Shown: positions 20,515 through 33,102, numbered from the stretch's first letter. The stretch is 64,000 nucleotides of DNA from Macrocystis pyrifera (GCA_031763025.1 JASSKH010000002.1:15910968-15974967); one strand, 5' to 3'. Numbers and translations: made by a program. Notes: generated by a model from the letters alone, not told the origin.

Positions 20515-22310
20515 TGTATCATCGATATATGTGTGATCCTTGATGATCTGAACACCTCTACCGGGTGGAGTCTGCACGATCTGCATAAACTACACATATT
20601 AATCGAACATACACGTACCGTGATAACTGATGAATGGCTTTGCGTGGGTAGGTCTGTATGATCTGAAGGATCTGTACCACAGCAGGATTTGCATAATGTA
20701 GATGTACCACCCTTTTTTTGGCGGTGAGATATGCTTGGTCTTCATGATTGCACTTGCGTGCCGAGTGGGATGATCTGAATGCCACGTGTGCATGATGTGG
20801 AGGATTTCTCTGCATGATCTGAAGGATCTATTTTCGACACTCTCCAACTAATTTGCCTGGGGAGTCATGTACGTTCGGTATCATTTGCACTTGTGTGCCA
20901 GGTGAGATCTGGTTGATTTCAATGATATGCACATCTTTAGCCTGAAGAGGATCTGTGTGGTTACAAGTTTCATAGATGTGTACCTGAGTAGAATCTGTGT
21001 GATCTGTATCATCAGTACATTTCGACCGGGATGAGATCTGTCCGATCTGTCTGATCTGTACATCTTGAGCCAGATAGGGTCTGTACGATTTGCATGTTCT
21101 GCACATGTTTATCGGTGGGTGTCAGTGAACTGCACGATCTGTATAATCTGCAGGATCCGTATGATCTACCTGAGTGGAATCTGTGTGATCTGCATGATCT
21201 GTACACCGGGATAGGATATGTACGATCTGTATGATATGCAAATTTCTATGTGTGGGTCTGCATGATCTGCAGGATCTGTATGATCTGCGGTGTTTCTGTA
21301 TGACCTGGAGGATCTGCAAAATCTGGATACTTCACACCTTGTTTACAGCATGTTTAGCCGGGATGGGGTCTGCATGAGGTAGATATTTCACAGGTGTGTA
21401 CCTGACTGGGATCTGTGTGATCTGTACATCTATACCGGGTGGGTTCTGTATGATCTGCAGGATCTATATGAATGCAGGATCTGTCTGATCTGCAGGATCA
21501 GTATGATCTACCCGATTGGAATCTGTGTTATCTGTATGATCTGTACATCTTAATCGGGATGCGGTCTGTACGATTTGCAGGATCTGTATATCTGCAGGAT
21601 TTCTGTATGATCTAGAGGATCTATAAAATCTGGATACTTTACACTTGTTTTCAGGATGTTTAGCCGGGATGAGGTCTGTACGATGCAGATATTTCACACG
21701 TGTGTACCTGAGGGGTAACTTGCAGGATTTCTTTATGATCTGAAGGATCTGTGTAATCTGAATACTTCACACTTGTTAACATTATGTTTAGCCGAGATGG
21801 AGGATATTTCACAGGTTTGTACCTGAGTGGAAACTTGTTTTCTGTGGTCTGTACCTATGTGTAATCTGCGGGACCTGTGTGATCTGCACACATGTGTGAT
21901 CTTCATGATCTGTATGATGTACCTGAGTGGAATCTGTGTGATCTTGTATGATCTGTTCATCTCGACCGGGGTGGGGTCCGTATGATCTGCAGGATTTGTA
22001 ATATTTGGCAGGTGTGTACCTGAGGGAGATGTTGATCTGTGTGATCTGTACATATTTACCGGGTGGTATATCTATGATTAGGTAGATATTTCACAGGTGT
22101 GTACCTGAGTGGGAACTTGCAGGATTTCTGTATGATCTGCAGGATTTGTAGATCTGGATACTTCATAATTGTTTACGCCATGTTTAGCCGGGATGGGGTC
22201 CGTATTAGGTAGATATTCACGCGTTATTTCGACTCTCAACGAAGTCCGGTCCTTGAATATGGTCCGGATCTTGATTGGAGGATTTTGTAGATTCTTGTGC
22301 ATGAATGTAC
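20515..22310. repeat. Complex satellite built from GATCTG-containing motifs
   Basis: The 9-12-bp motif GATCTGTATGATCTGCAG and variants fill the region. A higher-order block ('ggatacttcaca.cttgttta' + 'tgtttagccgggatggggtc' + 'gatatttcacaggtgtgtacctga') recurs at about 21,325, 21,632, 21,758 and 22,145. The minus-strand frames rich in Arg-Ser are by-products. A short piece of the same array lies inverted at 26,650-26,725. Confidence 0.85.
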
Positions 22311-23110
22311 CTAAAACATGACCAAGGACGTATGATCAGGATTATTTGGCATGTTGCGTCTGGATTCGCATACCACAGCAGTACCAAGCTACGGATCTTG
22401 CTATTGGTACATCGTTCATACCGGTATATGTACTGCAGTGGTAGATGATCATAAAACATCGAATTCTTGAAAGCAGCTGCAAGGAAGCCCGAAATATGTA
22501 TTTGCCCCGAGCAGAAATGGTTAACCCTCGTGGTTCGTGTCCCCTCCGGCGCTACTTGAGCCCCCGCAAGGTCGAAACTTGACAATGGGGAGCACTGCAG
22601 TGACCATTGCCCGCCGCTTTGAATTTTTAATTATGGGTCGCTCGAGGTGTCGCTTGGGGCCGACTTCGAGAGCTTGATCATTGTAATATTCTAAAAAGAA
22701 AATAGAGTGTTTGCGACAGAGGTACAAAAAAAAGAACTTTACTTCCGCTAAAAAAAAGTGATTTTCCTTCCCTTCCTGATTTCGGTGTGTTTGCGAGTGA
22801 GGTAAACCAAATCCTGTAGGCGACGCCTCCGAAAATAAGAAAGGAAGTGGGGCGGTGAGGCAACGCGGCAAACAAAAAAAGAACGAGAAACAAAAACCAG
22901 CGTGCAGGTAGCAACGGCAGCCCAGCAACGGTTTCGGCGGCAGAGTTGACCGCGGTGCCACCACTGCCATCCCACGACTGCAAGCAGCAACACAGCAAGC
23001 GGCAGCTAGCTGGTGCCAGCCCCAGCTAGGGGCAGCATCAGTTTGAGCATTAAAAATAAACAGCGTCAGCACAAGTACCAGCAAGCACCAGAACCAGCAC
23101 CAACCAGCTC
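22311..23110. other. No gene assigned
   Basis: The only long frame is minus 22,521-23,114, beginning with a hydrophobic stretch that resembles a signal peptide. It overlaps a GCA/CAG-rich tract and shows no domain or splice support. Confidence 0.3.
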
Positions 23111-23117
23111 GCATTTT

Positions 23118-23131
23118 TGGATTGCTGCTGC

Positions 23132-23164
<33 letters not shown>

Positions 23165-23260
23165 GCTCGGCCTACGCTCGTCTCAGCACCGGCGCGCTCC
23201 ACTCCGCCGCGGCCGCCGCCGGCGCTGCTGCCGCTGCTGCTGCTGCTGCTGCAGCCGCAG
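23118..23260. repeat. CTG microsatellites
   Basis: CTG-dominated runs at about 23,123-23,164 and 23,226-23,255. Similar tracts occur at 3,927, 24,111, 57,249-57,302 and 63,593-63,682, a genome-wide habit in this window. Confidence 0.85.
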
Positions 23261-23834
23261 TATGGTGAAATCGAAATGATACACGAGCTGTCATGCTGTC
23301 GCGCTCTACGAGCAAGGTACTACGAGCACAAGTACTAGTACGAGTGTGAGTACGAGTCCTTGTTTGGGACGGCGCATCTTCCATGTCGTCACCAAGCGGG
23401 CGAAGGCGTGTACCGTACCAGCGGTGGCGGCCCGCTGGCACAATCCAACGCCGCTCGGGCGCGCTATACTCAAGCTGCACCTCTCGAGCCTCTGTGCTCC
23501 CAGCGGTTGTCGTGATGCGTACAGCAAGCAGCATGGTGACATGGAAGATGCTCGGTGTTTTGATCCTTTTGAGATTTTAGATGCGTTCTGCGTCGGGATA
23601 ATGCTCGGTGCGTGTAGGCCAACGAAACATCGACCCAAAGGTACCGCAACTTTTAATGAAATCCTGATTTCGCTAATGTACTTTTCGCCTTTTTTTCATA
23701 ACTTTACCTCAAAACGTTACCTCGGGAGATTTTTTGGAGAAGTGAAAGTAGGAGTTAAAAAATCGCAAACACTCCAATGTGTGTTTTCGTCGGGGTAAAT
23801 ACCTACCAGGTATGACTTTACTGGGTAGTCGGAT

Positions 23835-25480
23835 AATATTATATTACCTTGTACCAAATGGACTTTTTTTTTCCGAAACACTTTACTTTTCTCGTCCGGC
23901 CGCGGGTCTTCTCGCGGACTCTAGGCTGCGTGGCACACAGGGAGTCCGCATGTACACCACGGCGCAAATGCGAGCCCCGGCCGAGGTCTGTGGCGCGTGC
24001 TTCGGGCCTCCGAAGTCGAGAATTCTGGCAAATAACTACGGGGAGTCATTCCGACCTGCTAGAGCCAAGCAGGACAATGGAGACCCCACAAGGTTTAAGA
24101 TGTTTGTCTTCTGCTGCTGCTGCTGCTGTATCATGTCTGATCACACCGCCCCTTGAGCTCTCTACAGAGGCGGCCACGGTACAGCAACAGTCGTTCATCA
24201 AGCTCTCCCTTTTGTGGGGGCCACGGTTAGCGCATTTTTGGTTTGTGTGGGGCGTGATTCCTGTCGACCTAGGAAGTAGGAACGTACACATGCATAATCT
24301 CGAGAAAGGTGCAACTAATTGGATGCTGCGCAGGGGAAGGACGACGACTCGTACAAACTTTTTCCGTATTTCAAAAGCAACGCCCAGCCACGGTGCGCAC
24401 TACAACGGCAGCAGCAGTACAACAGCAGTGTTCTTATAGTGTAAGTGTGCAGTGTTCATCAGGTCGGGCAACCGCATGATCGGGGTCTCGTGTTCTTTTT
24501 TTTGGGTGCAATAGGCTGGGAAACCCACCCGGTCGTGGCGAGCAGTCAACAATAATCAATCCCGCACGAGCACGAGAATTTCCTCTGCTGAATTTTCTCT
24601 GGGTTAAAAATCTCAGTAATTTGAAATCGCCCGTTTTAGTTGTCAACCTCATTTACCAGCAGCAGATACAGCAGCAGAAAAAACAGCAGAGACAGCAGCA
24701 GCAATACAAGCCGGTCGAGCTGTCGAGCGTCATACATGTTTCACCTAAACCCTTTGACGTACACCACACACCTCACACCGAGCACGTACGTGAACACGAA
24801 ACTGGCTTCCTCGGCCCGTCTACCTCTGCATACTGCTTCTACCTCGCCAATAGAACCAGTAGTAGATAGATGCCCTCAACCGTATATAATACGTAGCCTG
24901 CATATTATTTTGTACCAAATGGCCGTTTTTTTTCCGGAATAGTTTCACTTTTTTTGTTTGGCCGCGGGTCTTTTCTAGTGCTCCCTGCTGCGGGGCCCGC
25001 AGGGGGGCGGCGAGGACAGTACAGTGCAAGCGTTGGCTCCGGCCGGGCTCCGTGGCACATGCTCTAGATGGTCAAAGTCACGTGACCCAGCCAGCAACTC
25101 AGGGGATGGGGTCCCACTTCCGAAAAGTCGTCTAGGGGCTTGGAAACCTATCCGGATCTTCGTATTTTTAGCTGCAAATATTGTGTTCTTCTCGCTTCTT
25201 GCTGCATCTGCAACAACACAGCACACAGCAGTGCTGCTCGAGCTCGTGCTGCTCGAGCTGCAGCAGTAAAACAACAGCAACAGCAGGCGCACTAGTGCTG
25301 CTCGAGTCGAGTGTTGCTCGAGTGTCGCTGGGTAATGCTGCTCTCCTGCTGAGTGCTCGTGTGCCCGTGGCTGCTTGGCCACGTCGTGCTCGTGTTCGTC
25401 TCGTGCTCGTTGCGCTTGAGCATTCGAGTGATCGGGGTCCCGTGTCTTTTCTTTTGCGATGTAATGGGCTTGTAAACCTA
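23835..25480. repeat. ~1-kb segment duplicated in tandem
   Basis: 'ttgtaccaaatgg.c.ttttttttccg' + 'tttggccgcgggtcttttct' at 24,900-24,985 repeats 23,850-23,915. 'atcggggtc.cgtgt.cttt' at 25,430 repeats 24,478, and 'ggctccggccggg.tccgtggc' at 25,032 repeats 23,970. The copies are degenerate and filled with TGCTCGAG and CAG motifs. Confidence 0.65.
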
Positions 25481-26269
25481 CTTATGCTCGTGCGCTCGAG
25501 TGATGCTCGCGCAGTACGCAGCAGTACAAGAACAGCAACAACAGGCGCAAGAGTGCTGCTCGAATCGAGTGTTGCTCGAATGCTGCTGAGTGTTGCTGCT
25601 GCTACTGCTGCTCATGAGTGCTCGTGTGCTCGTGACTGCTTGTCCACAAGACGTGAGAAAAGGCTGTATCCACCACGTACATACCTGGTTGCATTTTTTC
25701 CCATCTCGGTACGATTCATCATTTATCGGATCTTTGTACTACGTAGTGCGTTGCGTGTAATAGCCGAGTGTTCGGGGCGTGTCTTAACTCCCTCCAAAGA
25801 GCATGGCTACGAGCAGAACGCGACGAGGCCGTTCGTGGTCATTCGTTCCGTGCCTGTGTAACAAAACGTGTTTGGGTCCACGTAGAATTCTGGACCTGGC
25901 CAGCCGAATGAGTACGAACGGTATCTTTTGCACATACCCAGAGCACATTGGTGCCCACATCCATCTTCGGTGGTGTCCTTCGACATCAAATAAGATCCTA
26001 TATGTTCTCATTCGGTCGGACCATTCGGTCCTCCCAAACAACAAAAAGGGGTGCAATACTTCTTTCTCTTCCTAGAAACATTGTTTTTCTCGGACTGCAC
26101 TGAATCTATTCGTTGCCCACAACCAATCAGCATCAATTCATGCAGCAAATAATTTTCCATTCGGTTCGTTCCAATGCTCTCTGAGGGGGCTAAGACACAC
26201 CCTCACTGCCCTTTGTACAATGTGCCCGTGCCACACGGTTTGCTTATTATTCTGCTACTCCTGTTGTTG

Positions 26270-26480
26270 CTGCCGCTACTGCTACACACAATCACGGTAC
26301 AGATGCTACTGTTGCTGGCACAGATGGCTTTTCTTGCTGCTACCCTTATTTTACTACTGCCCGTGTGGCACGGTGGCTTATCTTGGTACTCGTGCTGATG
26401 ACGCTGCTGCTGCACACTGTCACGGTATAGCTACTGCTGTTGTTGCTGGCGCAGGTTGCTTTCCCTGCTGCTGCTCTTAC
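26270..26480. repeat. Tandem ~130-bp duplication, CTG-rich
   Basis: 'gctactgctacacacaatca' + 'cggtacag..gttgctggcacag' at 26,275 repeats at about 26,402 as 'gctgctgctgcacactgtca' + 'cggtatag..gttgctggcgcag'. No coding evidence. Confidence 0.65.
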
Positions 26481-26649
26481 GAAGTTTTTTTGAGTCCGTG
26501 CGACTGATGTTTTCATCACACCCTGGCTATTTCGTGTACCAGTATATTTAGTACCGAGTGTCAATTGCGTTGCGCGTGTATGGGGTTGTCCATCAACTCA
26601 TTTTCGAGCTTGGTTTGTTTTGATTGATTCTTTGATCTTCCCGACGAAA

Positions 26650-26725
26650 CATGTGGAGTTCATGCAGATCATGTAGATCCCACCTGGTGAAGATGTACAG
26701 ATCACACAGATCAAGTTGACGCTCG
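26650..26725 (-). repeat. Inverted fragment of the 20.5-22.3-kb satellite
   Basis: Read on the minus strand this is 'gatctgtgtgatctgtacat' then 'cttcaccaggtgggatctacatgatctgcat', matching 21,413-21,470 closely. It shows the family is dispersed and can move in either orientation. Confidence 0.7.
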
Positions 26726-27144
26726 CGTTCGGTTTTAGCTTTGTGTTTCCATCTTCTTGGCATCGTGTGCAGGGCGAGCTTTTGGATCCTAGCTCTCGTG
26801 ATCGTATTGCCTGGTAGAACGTCTGAGATGGAACAAGGAGCTGGGAGGATCGAAATGCACCACTCGCTAGCATGTCTGCAGAAAACACGAACATCACGTC
26901 CTGCGCTGTTGGGTCAACTTCTGCAATTTTACAGGTGTGTACTTGCTGTGTTTTAAAAACAGCAGCAGCAAGAACAGCAGCAGCTGATCTCCGGAAGAAA
27001 TATTCACACTTAAAACCATACCATCCTAAAAAATCAATAACACTCAATCTATAAATATTTGTGAAATAAAAAGGTTTCAACATGTTGCAACATCATGCCA
27101 TTATCCCTTGTTCGTATCAGTGCGCAGATTGATTATTTTAAATT

Positions 27145-28046
27145 GTCCTGTCGACCCGGGCAGCATCCAGGGGAGCCGCTGGCTTATATCTTTGACAAGG
27201 AATTACATGTAGAATACGCGCGTTCGGTTTATCACAATTTGAAAATATTCGGTAAAAATGGAATGTAGACGTATTACGCAGCTTGCAAAGTTGAGTATCA
27301 ACTATTTAGTCAGTCGAGCTCACAGCTGACGTGTTTCAAAAATTATAAAATATATCAAGAGCAGAAGAGGCCAAGAACATGTACGATAGTGAGATTCACC
27401 AACAAACACGTACTTGTGCGTCATGACCTGCAATATTTACAAGGAGTATTTAAATTTTTCAGTGTCTTGGTGTGCATGTCACGTGTGAACTGCTGTAAAC
27501 CAACTTTCGATTGTCTTGTGTACCCCGGCCCTCACGTGTAGATCTGCTGTTTCAGTGCGCAAAATGGTACTGGCCGAAATCAATTGGAAATCGAGCCAGC
27601 TGTAAGTATTATCGTCTCGTCGACCCTGGTGGTATCCACTGGAGTCACTGGTCAGTAGTTAATCGCGAGGGAAATAGTGGAAAACGCGCGAACGGTTCAC
27701 GCAAATTGCAAAGTTGAGTATCGACCGATCAGTTGAACTCACAGCTAACGTGCTTTTTTTTGTTTTTTATAAAATCGGTCTTGTGTACCCCGGCCCTCAC
27801 GTGTCGATCTGCTGTTTCAGTGCGCGAAATGGTACTGGCCGAAATCAATTGGAAATCGAACCAGCTGTAAGTATTATCGTCTCGTCGACCCTGGTGGCAT
27901 CCAGGGGAGTCTCTGGCCAGTGGTCAATCGCGAGGGAAATAATGGAAAACGCGCGCGGTTCACACAGCTTGCAAAGTTGAGTATCGACCGATCGGTTGAA
28001 CTCACAGCTGACGTGCTTTCTCAGTTTTTTATAAAATCATGGCCTA
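27145..28046 (+). repeat. Three ~265-bp tandem units; two carry a 46-nt exon-like module
   Basis: Units start at 27,515 and 27,780 ('cttgtgtaccccggccctca'), and a decayed unit lies at about 27,145-27,350. In both good units a strong 3' splice site (ctgctgtttcag) precedes a 46-nt segment (27,556-27,601 and 27,821-27,866) that ends at GTAAGT. Its open frame reads MVLAEINWKS.QL and differs between copies only by Lys/Glu and Ser/Asn. The length is not a multiple of three, so using both copies together would shift frame. A duplicated real exon or chance splice-like signals are both possible. Confidence 0.6.
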
Positions 28047-28638
28047 TTACATTGGTTATTTACCGGATGTTTCACACCTATCATTTTTGGCAGATGATCA
28101 TATCCGTGGCGCTGACACATGTATGTACTGTTTGCTGTTTGACACGTAGTATGTGGTGCAAGCCCTTACTGGAGGTCGCCAGTTGGCGTTTTTTTTTTCA
28201 TCACGAGACTTATAAACACCTCCTACTCTTTATTAGTGTTGACACTAGAATTTCTATTAATAATAGAATTGCAGCGGTGCCTGCAGATACGAGTGTTCGT
28301 GGCACTGCTCGATGCCTTACCTGTTGGCTACTGCTGTGACCAGTTGAATGCTTCCTTGACACTACAGGGAGCCAGCAAAGACTGTTTGCCTTGCCAAGAT
28401 TTTACATAAGTTTGTGGTACCACCTTGCTGTTGACAGGACAAACGCACCTATGCAGCCCACCGCAGGTACTTTCAATAGTACTACCCCAAAACTCACAAC
28501 TCAGATTCCATACATGGTTTTAGCGTTGGTGTGTGACTTAACACTTAACACATGTGCGGCAGCCTACCTCCCCCTCCTGTTTGCTCGAGGCCGACAGCAA
28601 GCATCATGTCAGTGTCACTTCTGTTTTATCTACTGTAG

Positions 28639-28943
28639 GTACCCATCAGCGCAAAGGAAACGATTCCAGGGCTGTGTTAAAATCCTGTCACACCCAGCCG
28701 GCTTTTCGATGTTCTCCGTCTGCTCATATGAACGTAAAGACGATCGAAGACAAGCGCTCTCGTCCCAAACTCATGCTGATAGTCACAAGCTGCCTGGCCA
28801 ACACGGCTAACCCGTATGCCAGTGTGGCATTGATATGGGCTCGCTGCTATGCTGAGCTATGTCCAGCTTATGACGAAAGATGGCGTATTCTCATACTCGA
28901 CAGTGACAGCGGCAGTATGTATACAGTACATGTACTAATGTAA
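28639..28943 (+). CDS. Candidate terminal exon, unknown product
   Basis: After a textbook acceptor (ttttatctactgtag) a frame is open for about 100 codons to TAA at 28,941. It contains an internal ATG at 28,728 and a hydrophobic-polar sequence (..PKLMLIVTSCLANTANPY..YDERWRILILDSDSG..). A second frame from the same acceptor is open to 28,810. It would be the one used if spliced from a 29-nt micro-exon-like segment at about 28,440-28,468 (DKRTYAAHR, between ttgctgttgacag and GTACTT). The two alternatives cannot be resolved by eye. No family recognised. Confidence 0.3.
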
Positions 28944-28944
28944 A

Positions 28945-30460
28945 AATATCGTGGGGCCTGATGTGGACTTTGAGTTTATTGTCTGACCTTTTGAGATCAT
29001 GATTAAAATAGTTGTTGTCGCGTGTTTCACCAGGGTATAGCCTGCCTTTCTCCGCTCGCCGGTTGCATGTACTTCAAGCATACATATATACTAGCACCGC
29101 GTAGTGGCGTCTTTCATTTTTGATCGTTGTTAATATCGCATTCCATCAATCGCATACAATAATTAATCCCGTATTACTACTGTTATCTCCTCTGAACATG
29201 GCAGCTTTGCTCCTGTTTACGTGGCGTAACTCAATGTCTTGTTATCACCGGTTAGCTGCTTCATAGACGCGACTGGCAGCGCCGCACAGCAGACAGTCTA
29301 GCTACCAGCTGTTAGTCTGGCTTCGTTCGTGCTGCCCAACCACATTTCCTGTCCGTCCGTATATGCACACCTCTTACAAGACCGTCTTTGACCGATTCAC
29401 GGTGAGCTTCTTTTTTTTTTTTTACCACATGGTACTCGTACGTAGGTTTTCATTTTTTTACGACGTAGTAGTATACCACCGGTTGTAGATCGTCACTAGA
29501 TGTGATAAGTAGTGGAGAGCTGCCAGGTATATAATATTAGCCCCTTGCCGGCTCGTTATTTTTCATCGTCCCCTTGATCACTACCCCCGAGAAACGCTCA
29601 CCCCGCGACTTGCCTACTGTGGCTGTCGGGCGCTCACCTTCGCCTTCCAGCTGCGTACGGCGACTTACCAATGTTCATCAGATTCCACCAGTTCGCCAGG
29701 CCTAAGCTTTACCGGACCAAAAGCATTATCAGATTCCATCAAGTCCGCAAAACAAAGATTACAGAACAGCATCAGATTCTATCAGTTCGCTGATTCCCCC
29801 AATTTATTTTGTAGACCCCATCCCTCGAGCAGCTGGTGCTCGTGTGACTTGCTCTGTCCGACCTGCATGGTGCTCGGAACCCTATCTCCACTTCCTGATC
29901 CTACCTGGGTCGATCTCCGGGTTCATCATGTTACGGCAAACTCCCCGGCGTGAGCTGCTCAACGCTCACCTGACTTTGCTTCCTCAGTTCGTAAGTTAGA
30001 CCCGTCCGCAGTCAAAGAGGCTGCAGTGCTTCGCTCAGGCCAGAGCGAAGCAAACGATGACCGAAAACCCCCATTTCGATCGATGCAGATACTCGATTAT
30101 GCTCGCTATCACGCGGAATGATACGTTTATCCGAGCGAAAAGTCGGTTTGGCCTTTAATCCCTATGTATTTAATCCGTCAGTTCACTTTTTAGGTTTTGC
30201 ACATATTATCCCCTTGCTTGGGTAGCGTGTAAAGACACTCGGTGTTGGCCCACGCGCTGCATACGTTGTACACCTTGGTCAGGCGTTTTTGCATTCAGCA
30301 GGATGACACTGTCTGCTGAATGCAACTCCTATTCCACACCAACAGAGGAATCCGCCTCTACTCTGCGCCCAACGACGCGTAGGTGCATGCCTCGACTCGT
30401 CGTAATTTTGGTTGCCCCCACGTTCCTTCGCCGCAACAGCTGCTGCCGTGACTGCTATAG
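28945..30460. other. No gene seen; short triplicated motif
   Basis: 'atcagattccaccagttcgc' occurs three times between 29,679 and 29,795 in slightly different forms. The remainder has only short frames. It may hold decayed LTR sequence next to the R1 copies, but nothing proves it. Confidence 0.35.
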
Positions 30461-30998
30461 TGATACAGCAGGGTACAGCTCTCAGACCCTAAAACAGGAC
30501 GTGCACTCGTTAAATCTCTGAGACCGGCTCACCTGTTGTTTGAAACTTCGAGGAAACACTTCGTGCAGTAATGATCGGGTCACGCAAAACATGGATCGAT
30601 GCAATACGGAAGATGCAAGCAGCCAGAGTGATCAATGAACGAAGCACCACAGACACGATGACGGGCGCGGCGGGCACGGAAGGCTGGGGGTCGATAGGAC
30701 AGGTATCACAGATCACTTGGCTTTGACTTTCTTTCTTCACTTAGTGGTGTTTAGTAAACACCTGGTGGTCCCGGAACCTCGTCACTGGCTCTGTGTCCGA
30801 GACCGAAGGCATTCCCACACCGGGGATCCTCCCTGCTTCTATGATATCCGCCCAGAGAATGCTTACCAAGGCTTGCCCTCTGTCTATCAAATAGACCCGA
30901 CGCGTGACCCTGATCAGGACAGTTGTCTCGCGCCGTACTATCCTCCCCATAGCGCTGGTCACGACAGTCCTCCCTCCCTGGCGCCACTCGCTGTAACA
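30461..30998. mobile_element. R1 LTR-like copy a
   Basis: 538 bp beginning TGATACAGC and ending GCTGTAACA, near-perfect inverted termini with TG...CA ends. Collinear with 31,151-31,697 and with parts of 45,624-46,317 and 57,980-58,200. Consistent with a solo or paired LTR. No target duplication is visible. Confidence 0.65.
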
Positions 30999-31150
30999 GT
31001 AGAGGGTGTACCTCCTCTTCTTTCTGCTTTATCGTCAGCTGCGCCGACGATATAATAAAATCCACATCGTTGAGCCGGGCCCATTCCCTCGTAAACATGA
31101 CAACCCTGCCGTTCCGCGGGGTCCAAGCTTATTCGCTGTCCACGATATGA
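30999..31150 (-). pseudogene. 152-bp spacer with pol-tail-like frame and purine tract
   Basis: On the minus strand the spacer is open for about 35 codons (..EWARLNDVDFIISSAQL..) and then reaches a purine-rich 'gaaagaagaggagg' about 15 nt before copy a begins. That order (coding tail, polypurine tract, LTR) is the usual 3' end of an LTR retrotransposon. It suggests R1b and R1a are the 5' and 3' LTRs of a minus-strand element that lost almost all of its interior. The element family is not identifiable. Confidence 0.35.
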
Positions 31151-31697
31151 TGTTACAGCAGGGTACAGCTCTCAGACCCAAAGAAGGACCTGCGTTCGTT
31201 ACGTCTCTGAGGCCGGCTCACCTGTTGTTTGAGAGTTCGAGGAAGTGCCTTCAAGCAGTAATGATCGGGTCACGCAGAACGTGGATCGATGCAATGCGGT
31301 AGATGCTAACAGCCAGCGTGAACAATCAACGAAGCACCACAGACACGATCACGGGTACGACGGGCAAGGCAAGGCCCAAGGGGCTGGGGGTCGATTGGAC
31401 AGGTATCACAGATCACGTGGCTTTGGCTTTCTTTCTTCACTTGGTGGTGTTTAGTAAACACCGGTCGTTACTGGCTCTGTACCCGAGACCGAAGGCGTTC
31501 CGACGCCGGGGATCCTCCCTTCCCCTATAAAATTCGCCCAGAGGATGCTAACCAAAGCTGCCCTCTGCCTATCGAATAGACCCGACGCGTGACCCTGATC
31601 AGGACAGTGGTCTCGCGCCGTATTATCCTCCCCAAAGCGCTGGTCACGACAGTCACAGCGCTATGAACCTCCCTCCCTGGCGCCACCCGCTGTAACA
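31151..31697. mobile_element. R1 LTR-like copy b
   Basis: 547 bp with perfect 9-bp inverted termini TGTTACAGC...GCTGTAACA. Divergence from copy a, including a 12-14-bp indel near the 3' end, indicates age. The sequences flanking a and b together do not form a target duplication. Confidence 0.7.
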
Positions 31698-31879
31698 CCC
31701 CCCCTGCCCGACACATAACCATTGTCGGCACAAAGCCGGTGCCCCGGTGCTAACCCGGCGACAGCGTGTGCGCTTTCCTCCTCGGACACCCCCCAGACCG
31801 GCGCATATGAGCGACGGTGACCAGCGGGTATTACGATCATGGACCGCTGCAGCGCCTGCGCCTTCCACCTCCGCACCTC

Positions 31880-32205
31880 GCCGTCGGCTCGATGTTGCAG
31901 CTCCTCTCTATTCCTTAACGCTGCCCTCAGACGGCGGTAAGAAGAACGGCGGTCCTGACCTTCGTCCAGACGCTCTTCAGCTTTCCTCTTCCATCCATCG
32001 CCGTCGGCCCGATGTTGCAGCGCCCTTCCTTTCCGCGGTGTTGCCCTTGGACGGTGGTAAGAAGAGCGGTGGTCCTGACCTTAGTCCATACATGTTCTTC
32101 AGCCTTCCTCCTCCGTCTATCGCCGTCGGCCCAATGTTGCAGCGCCTCTTGTTCCCGCGGTGCTGACCTAGGACGGTGTTGAGAAGAGCGGCGGACCTGG
32201 CCCTC
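31880..32205. repeat. Three ~120-bp tandem units
   Basis: 'cgccgtcggcccgatgttgc' starts units at about 31,881, 32,001 and 32,122. Each continues with 'ggacggtggtaagaagagcg' + 'g.ggtcctgacc'. A plus frame spans the first two and a half units as a ~40-residue peptide repeat, but the third unit breaks it. Confidence 0.8.
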
Positions 32206-32209
32206 GTAC

Positions 32210-33100
32210 AGTCTTCACCACTTGCAACTACCAGCGCCACATCTGTCTAACACGCTCGGAGCATGTACTTATCTGCGAAAAAACATGTTTTGTTCCTGTC
32301 CCACCTGCATCTGAGGTGGGGGTTCCTCTCGAAGGCCTACGTCTGCACTTTGACAATAACTTACACGTTTAAGCTTTTGGCCAGACATAGATTCCACTGA
32401 AAGCTACCATCGTCCTACCCCCCACCACCTCACCTTTAACTGAGACTTCAGAGAATTCTGCCAGTCCTTTGTCGTATGGCTATACGTGGCCACACTACCG
32501 AGACGCTGCGGTGGCTGTCCACTTTGCCCCTCTCTATATATCTGCGCGCTTGACTGTCAAACCTGTTACAACGGTTCACCGATGAGTATTCCAATATACT
32601 CACGTACTTGTTTGTATCGATGTGGCAAAACTTCACGTACCTTTGTCACGTTTCAGCGTGCGCAGTGGACTATGTCGATGCTGCCACCATTCACTTACCT
32701 TCGCCAGACGTTTCTCACTGTACCTTCCTTCAACAAATGTTTCTGCGTAAGTTAGAATCCATCTGCCACTCTGAAGTTTGTCCAGATGTCTCTAGTTTCT
32801 TGGTATGGATACCACGTTTTGATATATTGACAGAATAAAAGCAACGGCTGAGAGATCGAGGATTTCATCGAAGCTAATCTTTGCCAGCTTCCACGTTAGT
32901 CCTTTGCAAGCTGTGTGTGATACTTCGGTCGCGCGTATCACGCGTTTTATATTTTTTATAGGCCTTTCTTTTGGTGATGATCTCAAACTTCTCTGCATTG
33001 AGAGTAGGCATTCGTTGCGAATATGGACGTCGTTTTATGTATACGTTCATCACGGGCTGTAGGAAGTTCATCATGAGCTATATTTCTACTCCGGGCCAAA
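32210..33100. other. No gene assigned
   Basis: Short frames only. Splice-like signals occur (minus AAG|GTAAGT at about 32,697, plus TGC|GTAAGT at 32,748), but no phase-consistent exon pair could be built. Confidence 0.3.
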
Positions 33101-33102
33101 AT

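Noticed and set aside
22521-23114. Minus-strand 197-codon frame with a signal-peptide-like start
   Set aside because: It lies largely over GCA/CAG-rich and poly-A/T sequence, has no domain or splice support, and similar frames arise wherever triplet repeats occur.
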